Shown here: positions 35,881 to 44,221 of the stretch, in pieces
Layout of the letters: the number at the start of each line of letters is the position of its first letter
Numbering within the stretch: position 1 is the first letter of the stretch
Assembly: GCF_000223215.1 (NCBI RefSeq)
Contig: NC_017243.1
Coordinates: 1,302,001-1,366,000 of the forward strand
DNA from: Brachyspira intermedia PWS/A
GTDB taxonomy: Bacteria; Spirochaetota; Brachyspiria; Brachyspirales; Brachyspiraceae
Length of the DNA: 64,000 nucleotides
Direction of reading: 5' to 3'
Position numbers and translations under genes: made by a program
Notes under the pieces: model-generated
Told to the model about the DNA's origin: nothing
Database searches by the model: none
The model's input: the letters and a program-made list of their open reading frames with translations, nothing else

Positions 35881-36963
35881 TTAATTATGATTAAAATTAG
35901 ATATTAATTGTAATATTTCATCTGTGTTTTGCATTTCTTCTATTGATGACATAAATAATTCATATGATTTTTTATTTTCGGTCATCTTTTTAATTTTTGA
36001 TATTATTGATATTGGATTTTTAGAATCGTATATTAATGCATTTTTATCATCAGAAGCTATTTCTGCAGATGAACTTTTAGCATCTATTATAGGCAATGTT
36101 TTATAATGCCAAGCAGCTATTAACTGAGTGTAGAAAGAATCTTTTATATTATGTATTATCATGCAATTTGCGGTTTCTATTTCTTTTCCTATTTGAGTAT
36201 TATCATCTTCATCTATGAATTCTACATATTGTTCTATAGCTAATTTATGAATATTTTCTTTTAATTCTTTGTCATATCCTATTATTTTTAATTTGTATAT
36301 ATCATCGCTTTCTTTCAAATACTGTGCATAAGCTGCTGTACATTTGAAAATACTATCTTCTTTATTATAGAAGATTATTATTGATTTATCTTTTTCTTTT
36401 TTAGCATTATTATTAATAAATATATAAGGAGAAAAATAAGGCTGTATTATCTCTATATTTTTTATATCTTTATGTAAATATAATAGTCTATCTTTTGTTT
36501 TTTTACTTCCGCATATTATTATATCAATATTATCAGTATGCTCATAATCCAATTTCATAAGTCTTTTATCTATTAATTTTGTTTTACTGTCTTTTTTCTC
36601 CTGAAAATATAAATGATTTTGGAAATTTAAAGTATACCATACTATTACAGGCAATTTATTAACTCTTTTTTTTATCAAAATATTTTTAGCCATAGATGCT
36701 ATTATATTCATAGGGAAATCTATAGCTATGATGGCATCAGCATTTTCAGCGATATTTGCTATATCTTTTGCTGACTTTTTGAAAAATAATAAAGATAAAT
36801 GTTTCCTTGCAATATAAGCTGGAAAGTTTTTTGGAAATGATTTTGAAAATACTGTTATTCTTATAGATGATTTATAAAAATGTTCTACCATATTAAGCAT
36901 AAATTGATTAGATTTATCTTTTATATTGCTGGCATTAGATATTAGTACAATAATTTCTTTCAT
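35881..36963 (-). CDS. Glycosyltransferase-like protein (GT-B fold, GT4-like)
   Basis: The 360-residue cytoplasmic protein has the outline of a GT-B glycosyltransferase: an N-terminal Rossmann half starting IIVLISNASN, a hinge near residue 190 and a C-terminal half with KLKIIGYDKELKENI and an AWHYKTLPIIDAKSSS segment at the donor site. The usual E-x7-E motif is weak (SSSAEIASDDKN). Donor and acceptor are unknown. It is convergent with dnaJ and has no sugar-pathway neighbours. Confidence 0.68.
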   Translation of the reverse strand: MKEIIVLISNASNIKDKSNQFMLNMVEHFYKSSIRITVFSKSFPKNFPAYIARKHLSLLFFKKSAKDIANIAENADAIIAIDFPMNIIASMAKNILIKKRVNKLPVIVWYTLNFQNHLYFQEKKDSKTKLIDKRLMKLDYEHTDNIDIIICGSKKTKDRLLYLHKDIKNIEIIQPYFSPYIFINNNAKKEKDKSIIIFYNKEDSIFKCTAAYAQYLKESDDIYKLKIIGYDKELKENIHKLAIEQYVEFIDEDDNTQIGKEIETANCMIIHNIKDSFYTQLIAAWHYKTLPIIDAKSSSAEIASDDKNALIYDSKNPISIISKIKKMTENKKSYELFMSSIEEMQNTDEILQLISNFNHN

Positions 36964-37033
36964 TTTTTATCCGTCATAATTAAAATATACCAAATCCCTT
37001 TCCGATATTTGAAATGATAAATAAGGACTTGTT

Positions 37034-39786
37034 ATGAAATTAAATAAAATTTTATTTATAATTTTTCTATATATATTTCGGCATATTCTAGAGATATTTT
37101 ACAATATCATACTCCAATGAGTGATAGAAATGCTAATATAACTTTAGAGAGTATAAATGCTAATACTAATAAAACTGCTTTATCTGAAAATACTCAATAT
37201 GATTTAAATAAAGAATTGGATAAAGTAAAAAAACTTATGCAAGATGGCAATTTTTTTGAGGCAATTGATTTATGCAATTCTTTAGAAACTAATTATAATA
37301 ATTACTATGAAATATATTATCTTAGAGGGCTTTCATATTATAGAAGGGCAGATCTTTATTATGCTTCTTTAGATTTAAAAAAGCTTTTATCCCTTTATAT
37401 AGAAGAAAAAGATTATGATACAGTTTATAGGTTGACTTATGAGTTTTTTGATGCTATTAACGAATATGAAGAAACTTTAAGATCATGTATCACAGCCTAT
37501 AAAACAACTAATAATCCTTATTGGCTTTTTTTAGCTGGTAATTCTGCTTTAAAAAACGGGGATGTTAAAAGTGCCGATTATTACTTTAATGCCTGTGTAA
37601 AAGAGAATAGTTCTTATGCTAATGAAGGATTTGGAGATATAAGTTATTTAAATAATCAATATGATAATGCTATAGATAATTACAGAAAGGTGAGATATTC
37701 TAATAATGAAGATAAAATTAGAATTCAAACAAAAATAAGTAATACTGTAGTAAAAAAAGAAATATATGCTTGGGATAGAAGTTTTTCATCTCAAAATTAT
37801 ACAAATGCTATGAATATATTAAATAATATTTCTTCATATTCTAAAGATTATCCTGAAATAACAGTTGCTTTGGCTAAAACATATTTTGCTTTAGAAGATT
37901 ATAATAATGCAAAAAGTATATTGTTAAAACTTATTTCATCTGTAAAAGATTTTGATGAGGCTTATGCTATATTAGCTCAAATATATTTATATGAGAAAAA
38001 TGAAACAGAAGCTATAAAAATAATAGAAAGAGGTTTAGAATATACATATAATAAACCTAGATTATATGAAACATTTGCATCTATGCTTTATGATTTAGGC
38101 TATAGTTATTATCCGGATAGAATAATCTCTCAAATTCTAAATTTGTATAATATTTCTGATGAAAATAAGATTGATTATAGTAAGAGTTTAATAAGACAAA
38201 AAAGATATGATGAGGCTTCTGAATTATTAAAATCTGTAGAATCTTATAAAGATATTGCAAATAGTTTATTAAATAATATTGAGTATAATAAAATATTAGA
38301 TAAAGCAGAGTTGCTAAAGCAGAAAAAGTATTATGTTGATATAATGCAGCTTCTTTCAAAATATAAATTTGAAGGAAATGAGGAACAGCTTAGAATAGGG
38401 TATATTGCTGATGCTTATAATAATTTAGGTTCTATAGATGAAGCTATAAACATATTGAAAGAAAATTTTAATGCTAATACAATAAGTGTGAATAATGTAT
38501 TTTTACTTAGAAAGTTATTAGGTATTAGAGCTTCAAACAATGATACATCAGCTTATCAAAAAGAGAGAGATGCTATAGATATAAGAGCTACTGAATATTG
38601 GGAAGAGGAATTAAAATTACATTTGAATTTAGTAACTGATAGAGTATTTGAATTTATTAAATTTAATCAATTTGATGAGGCTTTAGCTTATATATCTGAT
38701 TTAAGAAATAAAAATTATGATGTTGCATATATAAAACAAATTGAGTCAACAACTTATGGTCTCTATGCAGCATATTGGTATAAGAATAAAAGATATGAAG
38801 AAGCAACCAAGACTGCCGCTTTAGCAGTTAGGAGAAATAGAAGCAATTATGATGCGGTTGCGGTTCAAAATGAAATGTATATAGATTCTTATTTAAGTTC
38901 TATTGGTGATTATGATAATATAAGTGCTTATGTGAGTTTATCTTCTACTATGAAAGAAGTTTTGAGAATTTCTCCTGCATATATAGATAATAGAATAAAA
39001 CTTGCTGAAGCATATATATATGAATACAATATAGAAGGATTTAATATAATTAATGGAATTACAGATTATATTAATGTTAATGGTGGAAAGGATTTATTAT
39101 TAGGAAGGGCATATAATAGAGCTTATTTATATGAGTATTCGCTTTTATCTTATAACAGAGCTTTAAAATATCTAAACGTTAATCCTATATATGTATCTGA
39201 AAGTGCTGTTAATATAAAAAATTATAATCCTTCTTCTGAAGAACTTAAAAAGTTAATTACTGAAAATGCAAATAATCCTGATAAGCTTTATGCTGCTTCA
39301 AAAATTTATACCAAAATTGGAAATTATACTGAAGCTTTGAATATAATTAATAATGCTTTATCATTTGATGCTAATAATATTAATTATCTTTATCAAAGAG
39401 CGTATATAAAAGAACTTATGGGCAATACTAAAGATGCATTGTTTGATTATGAGAGTATAATCAAAATGAAGAAAAATTATGCTGCTGCTAATTATAGGGC
39501 TGCTTTAGTTTATCTTAATAATTTAAAAAATGATACAAACTCTGAAACATATGCTTTAAATTATTTGGCATTAGTTCCTGATGATTACAGCGGTTATAAA
39601 CTTTTAGGAGATATTTATAAGTTCAGAGCTGAAAGGTATATAGATGGTAATACAAAAAATTTACTTAAAGAGGCTTTGAATAATTATCAAACTGCATTAA
39701 GTAAAGCTGTATGGGGTAGAGATTTAGAAGCTAGAAATATAATATTAAAAGAAATTAATTATATACAGAATAAATTAATAGAATAA
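37034..39786 (+). CDS. Large secreted TPR protein (frameshifted in the signal peptide)
   Basis: The main frame opens at 37117, but an ATG at 37034 behind AAGGAC encodes MKLNKILFII and then shifts. One extra T in the T5 run at 37062-37066 gives a standard signal peptide with cleavage after ISA (about residue 17), joining YSRDILQYHTPMSDR and the rest. The product then has about 917 residues, most of it TPR-like helical repeats (for example YEIYYLRGLSYYRRADLYYA and NYLYQRAYIKELMGNTKDAL). It is probably periplasmic and acts as a scaffold. A terminator follows at 39814. Confidence 0.82.
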
Positions 39787-39813
39787 TTACAATTCATTAT
39801 AATAAAAACTAAC

Positions 39814-39858
39814 AAAGCATAAAGTGCAATTTTTAAATCCCGCCCTTTATGCTTTTTT
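39814..39858 (+). terminator. Terminator after the TPR gene
   Basis: AAGCATAAAG (39815-39824) pairs with CTTTATGCTT (39845-39854) and is followed by Ts to 39858. The CCCGCCC of repeat copy 2 lies in its loop and stem base. Confidence 0.75.
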
Positions 39859-40153
39859 ATTTGTTACTAAAAATAAAAGTTTTCATTAATTTTTTTACTT
39901 AATTTATAAAAGCATGCCCGCCCAAATTTTAATTATATTTTTTGTTATACACTACGCACGTTGAACGAATCATTATTTATAATTTATATTATAATTATTA
40001 CTTAGTTTATATTTATAATTTTGTTCACCGTGCGGTGATGATATCAATAAATTTAAAAAAACATTGGGTGGGCAGCTAGAATAACAGTGATAGTTAAAAA
40101 GAAATATAAAGCAGAAACTGCAGGTATAAATAGAAAGCCTAAAGGGTGGGGTA
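39839..40153. repeat. Intergenic repeat element, copy 2
   Basis: The gap between the TPR gene and pdxK-like gene repeats the islands seen at 11.6-11.9 kb: CCCGCCC (39839), CCCGCCC (39917), ACGCACG (39954) and TCACCGTGCG (40025). Spacings are 78, 37 and 71 bases, against 77, 37 and 73 in copy 1. TCACCGTGCGGTGA (40025-40038) is itself a palindrome. GGGTGGG follows at 40065 and GGGTGGGG at 40144, the latter in a context that is nearly the reverse complement of the copy 1 CCCCGCCC site. No coding frame is seen. Confidence 0.7.
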
Positions 40154-40172
40154 TATTAGTATATTTTTATAC

Positions 40173-40988
40173 TTAAAGTAAATTAAGTCTTTTTTCTATA
40201 GCTATTCCGTAAACTCTGTCATCATTATCTTTTATAGATGTTTCAACACAATCGTATATAAACTTTGTAGATTTTTTTAGAGCAGTTTCTATGCTATCAC
40301 CTTTTAATATATATCCCAACAAAGAAGAACCAAAAGCATCTCCTGTACCAGGTATGCTTATATTAATTTTAGGATAATAGCTTGTTATTATATTGTTATC
40401 TTTATAGCACAAGCATCCTATATTTTCATCTTTTGAAACACTTGTAACTATTACTGTTTTAGGTCCCATTTCAGAAAGTTTCCTAGCCATTTCTTTTACT
40501 TCTTCTTCATTGTATTTTATTGCAGGATCTTTTCCTAATAGTATAGCTAATTCTGTGATATTAGGAGTTGCTATATTTGCATATTTTATTAATTCTTTCA
40601 TAGCATTAACATGTTCATCAGACATAGAAGGATATAATTTTCCATTATCTCCAAGTATAGGGTCTATCAAGACTGTACCAATATTAAAGTGCTTTATTAT
40701 ATCTACAACAATAGAAGGCTGTTTACCAGATGCTATCCATCCTACATAAAAAGCATCAAAAGTAGGCTTTCTTATTTTTAGTTCCTCTACAATTTTTTCT
40801 AATTGCTCTGTCAAATCGAAAGCACAAAAAGATTCAAAAGCAGTGTGATTTGAAAGTATAACACTAACTAGAGGCGAAACTTTTATACCGAAGTGCGATA
40901 ATACAGGTATATTAACCGTTAAAGATGCCTTACCATAAGAACATAAATCATTTAGAAGAAGTACATTGAAATTATTATTCATAATCAT
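40173..40988 (-). CDS. Pyridoxal/pyridoxamine kinase-like protein (PfkB/ThiD fold)
   Basis: The 271-residue protein matches the PdxY/PdxK family: LLLNDLCSYGKASLTVNIPVL (about residues 8-28), the DPILGDNGKLY segment, TPNITELAILLG and the catalytic anion hole IPGTGDAFGSSLLGY (about residues 212-226). It should phosphorylate B6 vitamers to make pyridoxal phosphate precursors. The start overlaps the stop of the upstream 74-aa gene as ATGA, so they form an operon. Confidence 0.87.
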   Translation of the reverse strand: MIMNNNFNVLLLNDLCSYGKASLTVNIPVLSHFGIKVSPLVSVILSNHTAFESFCAFDLTEQLEKIVEELKIRKPTFDAFYVGWIASGKQPSIVVDIIKHFNIGTVLIDPILGDNGKLYPSMSDEHVNAMKELIKYANIATPNITELAILLGKDPAIKYNEEEVKEMARKLSEMGPKTVIVTSVSKDENIGCLCYKDNNIITSYYPKINISIPGTGDAFGSSLLGYILKGDSIETALKKSTKFIYDCVETSIKDNDDRVYGIAIEKRLNLL

Positions 40989-41209
40989 TTAAATATAATG
41001 AGAGCTTTACTATCAGCAAGAACTTTATATCCGGATATTTGTGCAAAGTATGCAAATTGTTCAAGAGTTATATCATATCTATCTTCAATTTCTTCCTTAG
41101 TAACTTTCATTTTTTTACCGCCGGATAAAAAAGAATTAAGTTCAAATCCGCTAGTTCCGAATTTTCTTTCAACTTCTTTTTGAAATGGATTCTTTTTACC
41201 TCTTCTCAT
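40985..41209 (-). CDS. Small hypothetical protein coupled to the pyridoxal kinase gene
   Basis: The 74-residue basic protein starts MRRGKKNPFQKEVERKFG and includes a predicted helical segment, VTKEEIEDRYDITLEQFAYF, with no signal or membrane span. GGAGC lies before the start. Its stop overlaps the kinase start. I recognise no family. Confidence 0.7.
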   Translation of the reverse strand: MRRGKKNPFQKEVERKFGTSGFELNSFLSGGKKMKVTKEEIEDRYDITLEQFAYFAQISGYKVLADSKALIIFK

Positions 41210-41439
41210 TTATTGCTCCAAATGATATATTTTTATATAATATCATATAATAATTTTTTTTTCAAATAAATTTTACGAAAAAAGCTCGTTCATAAAGTAT
41301 TGTGAATATATTTAATTATAGTTTTGTAATAAAAATTAATCGTTTTAATGTTACAGTATTATGTTTTTTATGTTATTTATTATAGGTGTTATAATATATT
41401 TAATTTAATATTACTAATTTATTTATTTTTATCATAAAA

Positions 41440-41471
41440 AATCCTATTCATAAATTAATATGAATAGGATT
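41440..41471 (-). terminator. Terminator after the 41.5-kb lipoprotein gene
   Basis: A perfect 13-bp stem (41440-41452 with 41459-41471) is followed on the minus strand by a run of Ts. It ends the lipoprotein transcript. The rest of the 286-base gap to 41209 shows nothing else. Confidence 0.85.
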
Positions 41472-41495
41472 GTATTTCAATATTAACAAATTATT

Positions 41496-42488
41496 TTATT
41501 GTTTAGTTAATTCTACAGTAGTTCCATCTGGTTTAGTATAAGTAACTTTAGTCTTATCATCACTGAATACTATTTTATGCTCTTTTATTTCTATAGGATC
41601 TGTATCATTTTCAAATAATATTTCTGATATAACTAAATTATTTCCATTTATTATAGAAGAATGATAATTTCCTGTTGTTGCGGTGTTAATGCTAGCATTG
41701 TTTTCATTTACCTGTAAAGTAATATTGTCTGCAGAATATGTTCCAATATAAGGACTGAATAAATCTGATTTCATTAATTCATATGAATATTCGCTTCCAT
41801 ATATGAAATTTATTTGATAAACTATCCTATCTTGTTCTAATTTATAAGACATTATAATTTTATCACCATTGTTATTATGTTCTGATTTTAAAACATTACC
41901 TTCTAATGTAAAAGTCATTCCAACATTTGTCATTCCCTTATAACCGTATATATTTCCAGATTTATCTATTAAAATAGTATAATTTTTTGTTTTAATATTA
42001 CCTTTATCATCAAGAGTTGGTATATAGTAATTACCAGCATATATTCCTAAATCTTTAAATTGTTTTATTACTATATAATCTTCATCTGGTATATTAAAAT
42101 CTTCTTTATCAAAAATATTTTTACCGCTAAATTTTATATGATCATCAAAAAAATTAACTTCAAGTATTGAATATATTTGATTATATGTATTACTTAATTG
42201 AGTATTTCCATTTACATTAAGCTCTAAGGAATTATTTAATAGAGATAAATTAGTTACTGGATCTTCATCTTCTCCTATATACATATTTCCATTTTCTACT
42301 CTAAAAACAACATGTGTATAACTTCCATTTGTAAATTCATGTTCATGATAATATCTTCCATTATATTGTTTTAGGAAATTAGAAATTTCAGAAGGATTTG
42401 TTATTGCTTGTTCTTTATTAGCACTATTATTTGAACAACTTATAGCAAATATAATGATCGAAGCAATTAAGAAAAATTTTTTAATCAT
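41496..42488 (-). CDS. Lipoprotein, paralogue of the next gene
   Basis: The ATG at 42488, just after AGGAGAAAAA, gives 330 residues with lipobox IFAISC (Cys18). The upstream in-frame ATG lacks a ribosome site. The mature part is rich in beta strands with repeated modules (for example YAGNYYIPTLDDKGN and YIGTYSADNITLQ), each like a small lipocalin-type or META-like unit. The C-terminal FSDDKTKVTYTKPDGTTVEL is almost the same as in the neighbouring lipoprotein, which shows they arose by duplication. Function is unknown. Confidence 0.82.
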   Translation of the reverse strand: MIKKFFLIASIIIFAISCSNNSANKEQAITNPSEISNFLKQYNGRYYHEHEFTNGSYTHVVFRVENGNMYIGEDEDPVTNLSLLNNSLELNVNGNTQLSNTYNQIYSILEVNFFDDHIKFSGKNIFDKEDFNIPDEDYIVIKQFKDLGIYAGNYYIPTLDDKGNIKTKNYTILIDKSGNIYGYKGMTNVGMTFTLEGNVLKSEHNNNGDKIIMSYKLEQDRIVYQINFIYGSEYSYELMKSDLFSPYIGTYSADNITLQVNENNASINTATTGNYHSSIINGNNLVISEILFENDTDPIEIKEHKIVFSDDKTKVTYTKPDGTTVELTKQ

Positions 42489-42523
42489 TTTTTCTCCTAA
42501 ATTATATAAATACAATTTATGTA

Positions 42524-42552
42524 ATAATATTCTAGTAAAATAAAAAAGTCAA
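42524..42552 (-). promoter_or_regulatory. Promoter of the 41.5-kb lipoprotein gene
   Basis: On the minus strand TTGACT (42547-42552) and TATTAT (42524-42529) are 17 bp apart. Confidence 0.55.
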
Positions 42553-42564
42553 TATTTTTATTAT

Positions 42565-43655
42565 TTATTGCTGCTTATTTAATTCAACAGTTGTTCCATC
42601 TGGTTTAGTATAAGTGGCTTTCATTTTATCATCACTAAACACAAATTTATGTTCTTTTGTACCTTCTTTTGAAGAATATTGATATATAGTTAAAGTATTT
42701 CCAGTTACTACAGGGGCATAACTATATCTAACTCCAGTTATTTGAGCATCTGTAGTTGTTACTGTCAAAGTTGTAGTACCATCTGCTGATTTATATACAC
42801 CATTATATGTACTGAATAAATTGTGTTTAATTAAAGTTTCATACTGTAATTGATTATTAATCCAAGTATTGCCGAATATTAATTTATAGTCTTTATTTCC
42901 TTCTTTATCATAAAAATGTAATTCTTCTCTTATTGAAGTACCGCCTGTTTTTGTGTATGATATTATTAATACATTATTGCTTAATTCAGTTTTTGAATAA
43001 TTTATTTTTAGATTTTCATCTATATATGTTTGTCCGATTTGATCTATAAGTATATAATATTTTTTAGTGTCATCATAATCATAATAATAATAGTTTCCTG
43101 AATAAGTTATCAATTCTTGTATAGGTTCTCCAATTTTTGTTTCATATCCAGTAGTTGGTTTTTGATAATTTTCTCTGTGGAATATGGCATTAGCAAAAAG
43201 ATAAATATTTCCGTCGCTTCCAAAATTGAAAGTATACATTTCATCATTCATCTCATATCCTAAATTAGCACTTGATCCACTTTTTTTTCCTTCTATATAT
43301 ATTTGAAGTTTATTTCCTAATAGAGTCTTCATTGTTGATATAACTTCTGTACCATATCCATTATATATTTTATCCGCATCTATTATATATCTTACCCCAA
43401 GGCTATCATCTTCATATCTAGAGTAATAAACTCCATTATGATTTTTTATATATTCTGCTATTTGTGCCTGATCTGTTATTATAACTTCTTCAGGCTTTGG
43501 ATCAGGTTTTGGTTCTGGATCTGGAGTAGGTGTTGGGTCTATAAAACTTCCGTCTCCAATTTCAGTTTCTTTTTTAGGGCTTGGATTTGTTATTGTGGCT
43601 GAGCAGTTTAATATTAATAAAGATATAAACATTGTTAATAAAATTTTTTATACAT
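42565..43655 (-). CDS. Lipoprotein, paralogue of the preceding gene (frameshifted in the signal)
   Basis: An ATG at 43655 behind AGGAGAAAATT opens MYKK and then runs into a stop. One extra base in the T6 run at 43644-43649 restores a lipoprotein signal with lipobox LILNC at Cys18, the same position as in its paralogue. As written, translation could begin only at 43632, cutting the signal. The mature protein has a Pro/Asp-rich tether (repeats of the PDPEPKPDPKP kind) and then the same beta modules, ending FSDDKMKATYTKPDGTTVEL. Function is unknown. Confidence 0.8.
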
Positions 43656-43959
43656 AATTTTCTCCTAACAAAAATTATTGAAAATATAAAATGAGTTTAT
43701 ATAGTATTTAAATATTATTTTTACGAATCTTTTAAGAAAATAAATATTATTGATGTATAGCAATATTATCATAAATATAATTTACCTTACTATAATCTAT
43801 GTAAAATGATATAATAAGTATATTAAAAGTCAATATTTAATATTCATTTTTTATGAACTATAATAGGTGTATTGGTAAGTTTATCTATTTTTTAGATTTT
43901 GTATATTAAATGTTATAATGTAAAAAATATTATAAAATATATTTTTTCTTTACAATATA
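43656..43959. other. Non-coding AT-rich stretch
   Basis: No coding frame or strong hairpin is seen here. The only candidate is a minus-strand promoter, TTGACT (43828-43833) and TATCAT (43806-43811) 16 bp apart, which could serve the frameshifted lipoprotein gene with a leader of about 145 bases. Confidence 0.5.
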
Positions 43960-43987
43960 TTGACATTATTTTTTTATTTGTTATAAT
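43960..43987 (+). promoter_or_regulatory. Promoter of the riboswitch-ATPase transcript
   Basis: TTGACA (43960-43965) and TATAAT (43982-43987) are 16 bp apart, placing the start near 43994, just before the riboswitch. Confidence 0.8.
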
Positions 43988-44007
43988 ACTTTCATACATA
44001 ATCAAAT

Positions 44008-44098
44008 ACTCATGAGGGAGTAATTGGCGTATTTTACGCGGCAAAGTCAACATCGCAGCTCTTAAATAGTAGAGTTTGGCAAGCCTTAATTAATGAGA
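44008..44098 (+). ncRNA. yybP-ykoY family Mn2+ riboswitch aptamer
   Basis: The leader shows the family landmarks in order: a P1 arm (CTCAT at 44009 pairing with ATGAG at 44093), GAGGGAGTA (44014-44022), GCAAAGTCAACATCGC and TTTGGCAAGCCTTAA before the P1 3' strand. These match the conserved GGGGAGUA, GUCAA and GGCAAG elements of yybP-ykoY aptamers, which bind Mn2+. It stands between a strong promoter and a cation-transporting P-type ATPase, a known pairing for this family. Confidence 0.85.
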
Positions 44099-44170
44099 CT
44101 CAAGTATAAATAAAGCTTTAAGGATTAGTTTAATATCTTTAATGGTTTATTTATGCATGAGTCTTTTTTT
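44097..44170 (+). terminator. Riboswitch expression-platform terminator
   Basis: GACTCA...ATAAATAAA (44097-44114) pairs with TTTATTTATGCATGAGTC (44146-44163), followed by a T7 run. The stem shares the last base of the P1 3' strand, so aptamer closure and terminator formation can compete. Ion binding would then favour read-through into the ATPase gene. Confidence 0.75.
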
Positions 44171-44221
44171 ATGCATTTTTTCTTTTTATAACAATAATTA
44201 ATTAAATGAGAGGTAGTTTTT

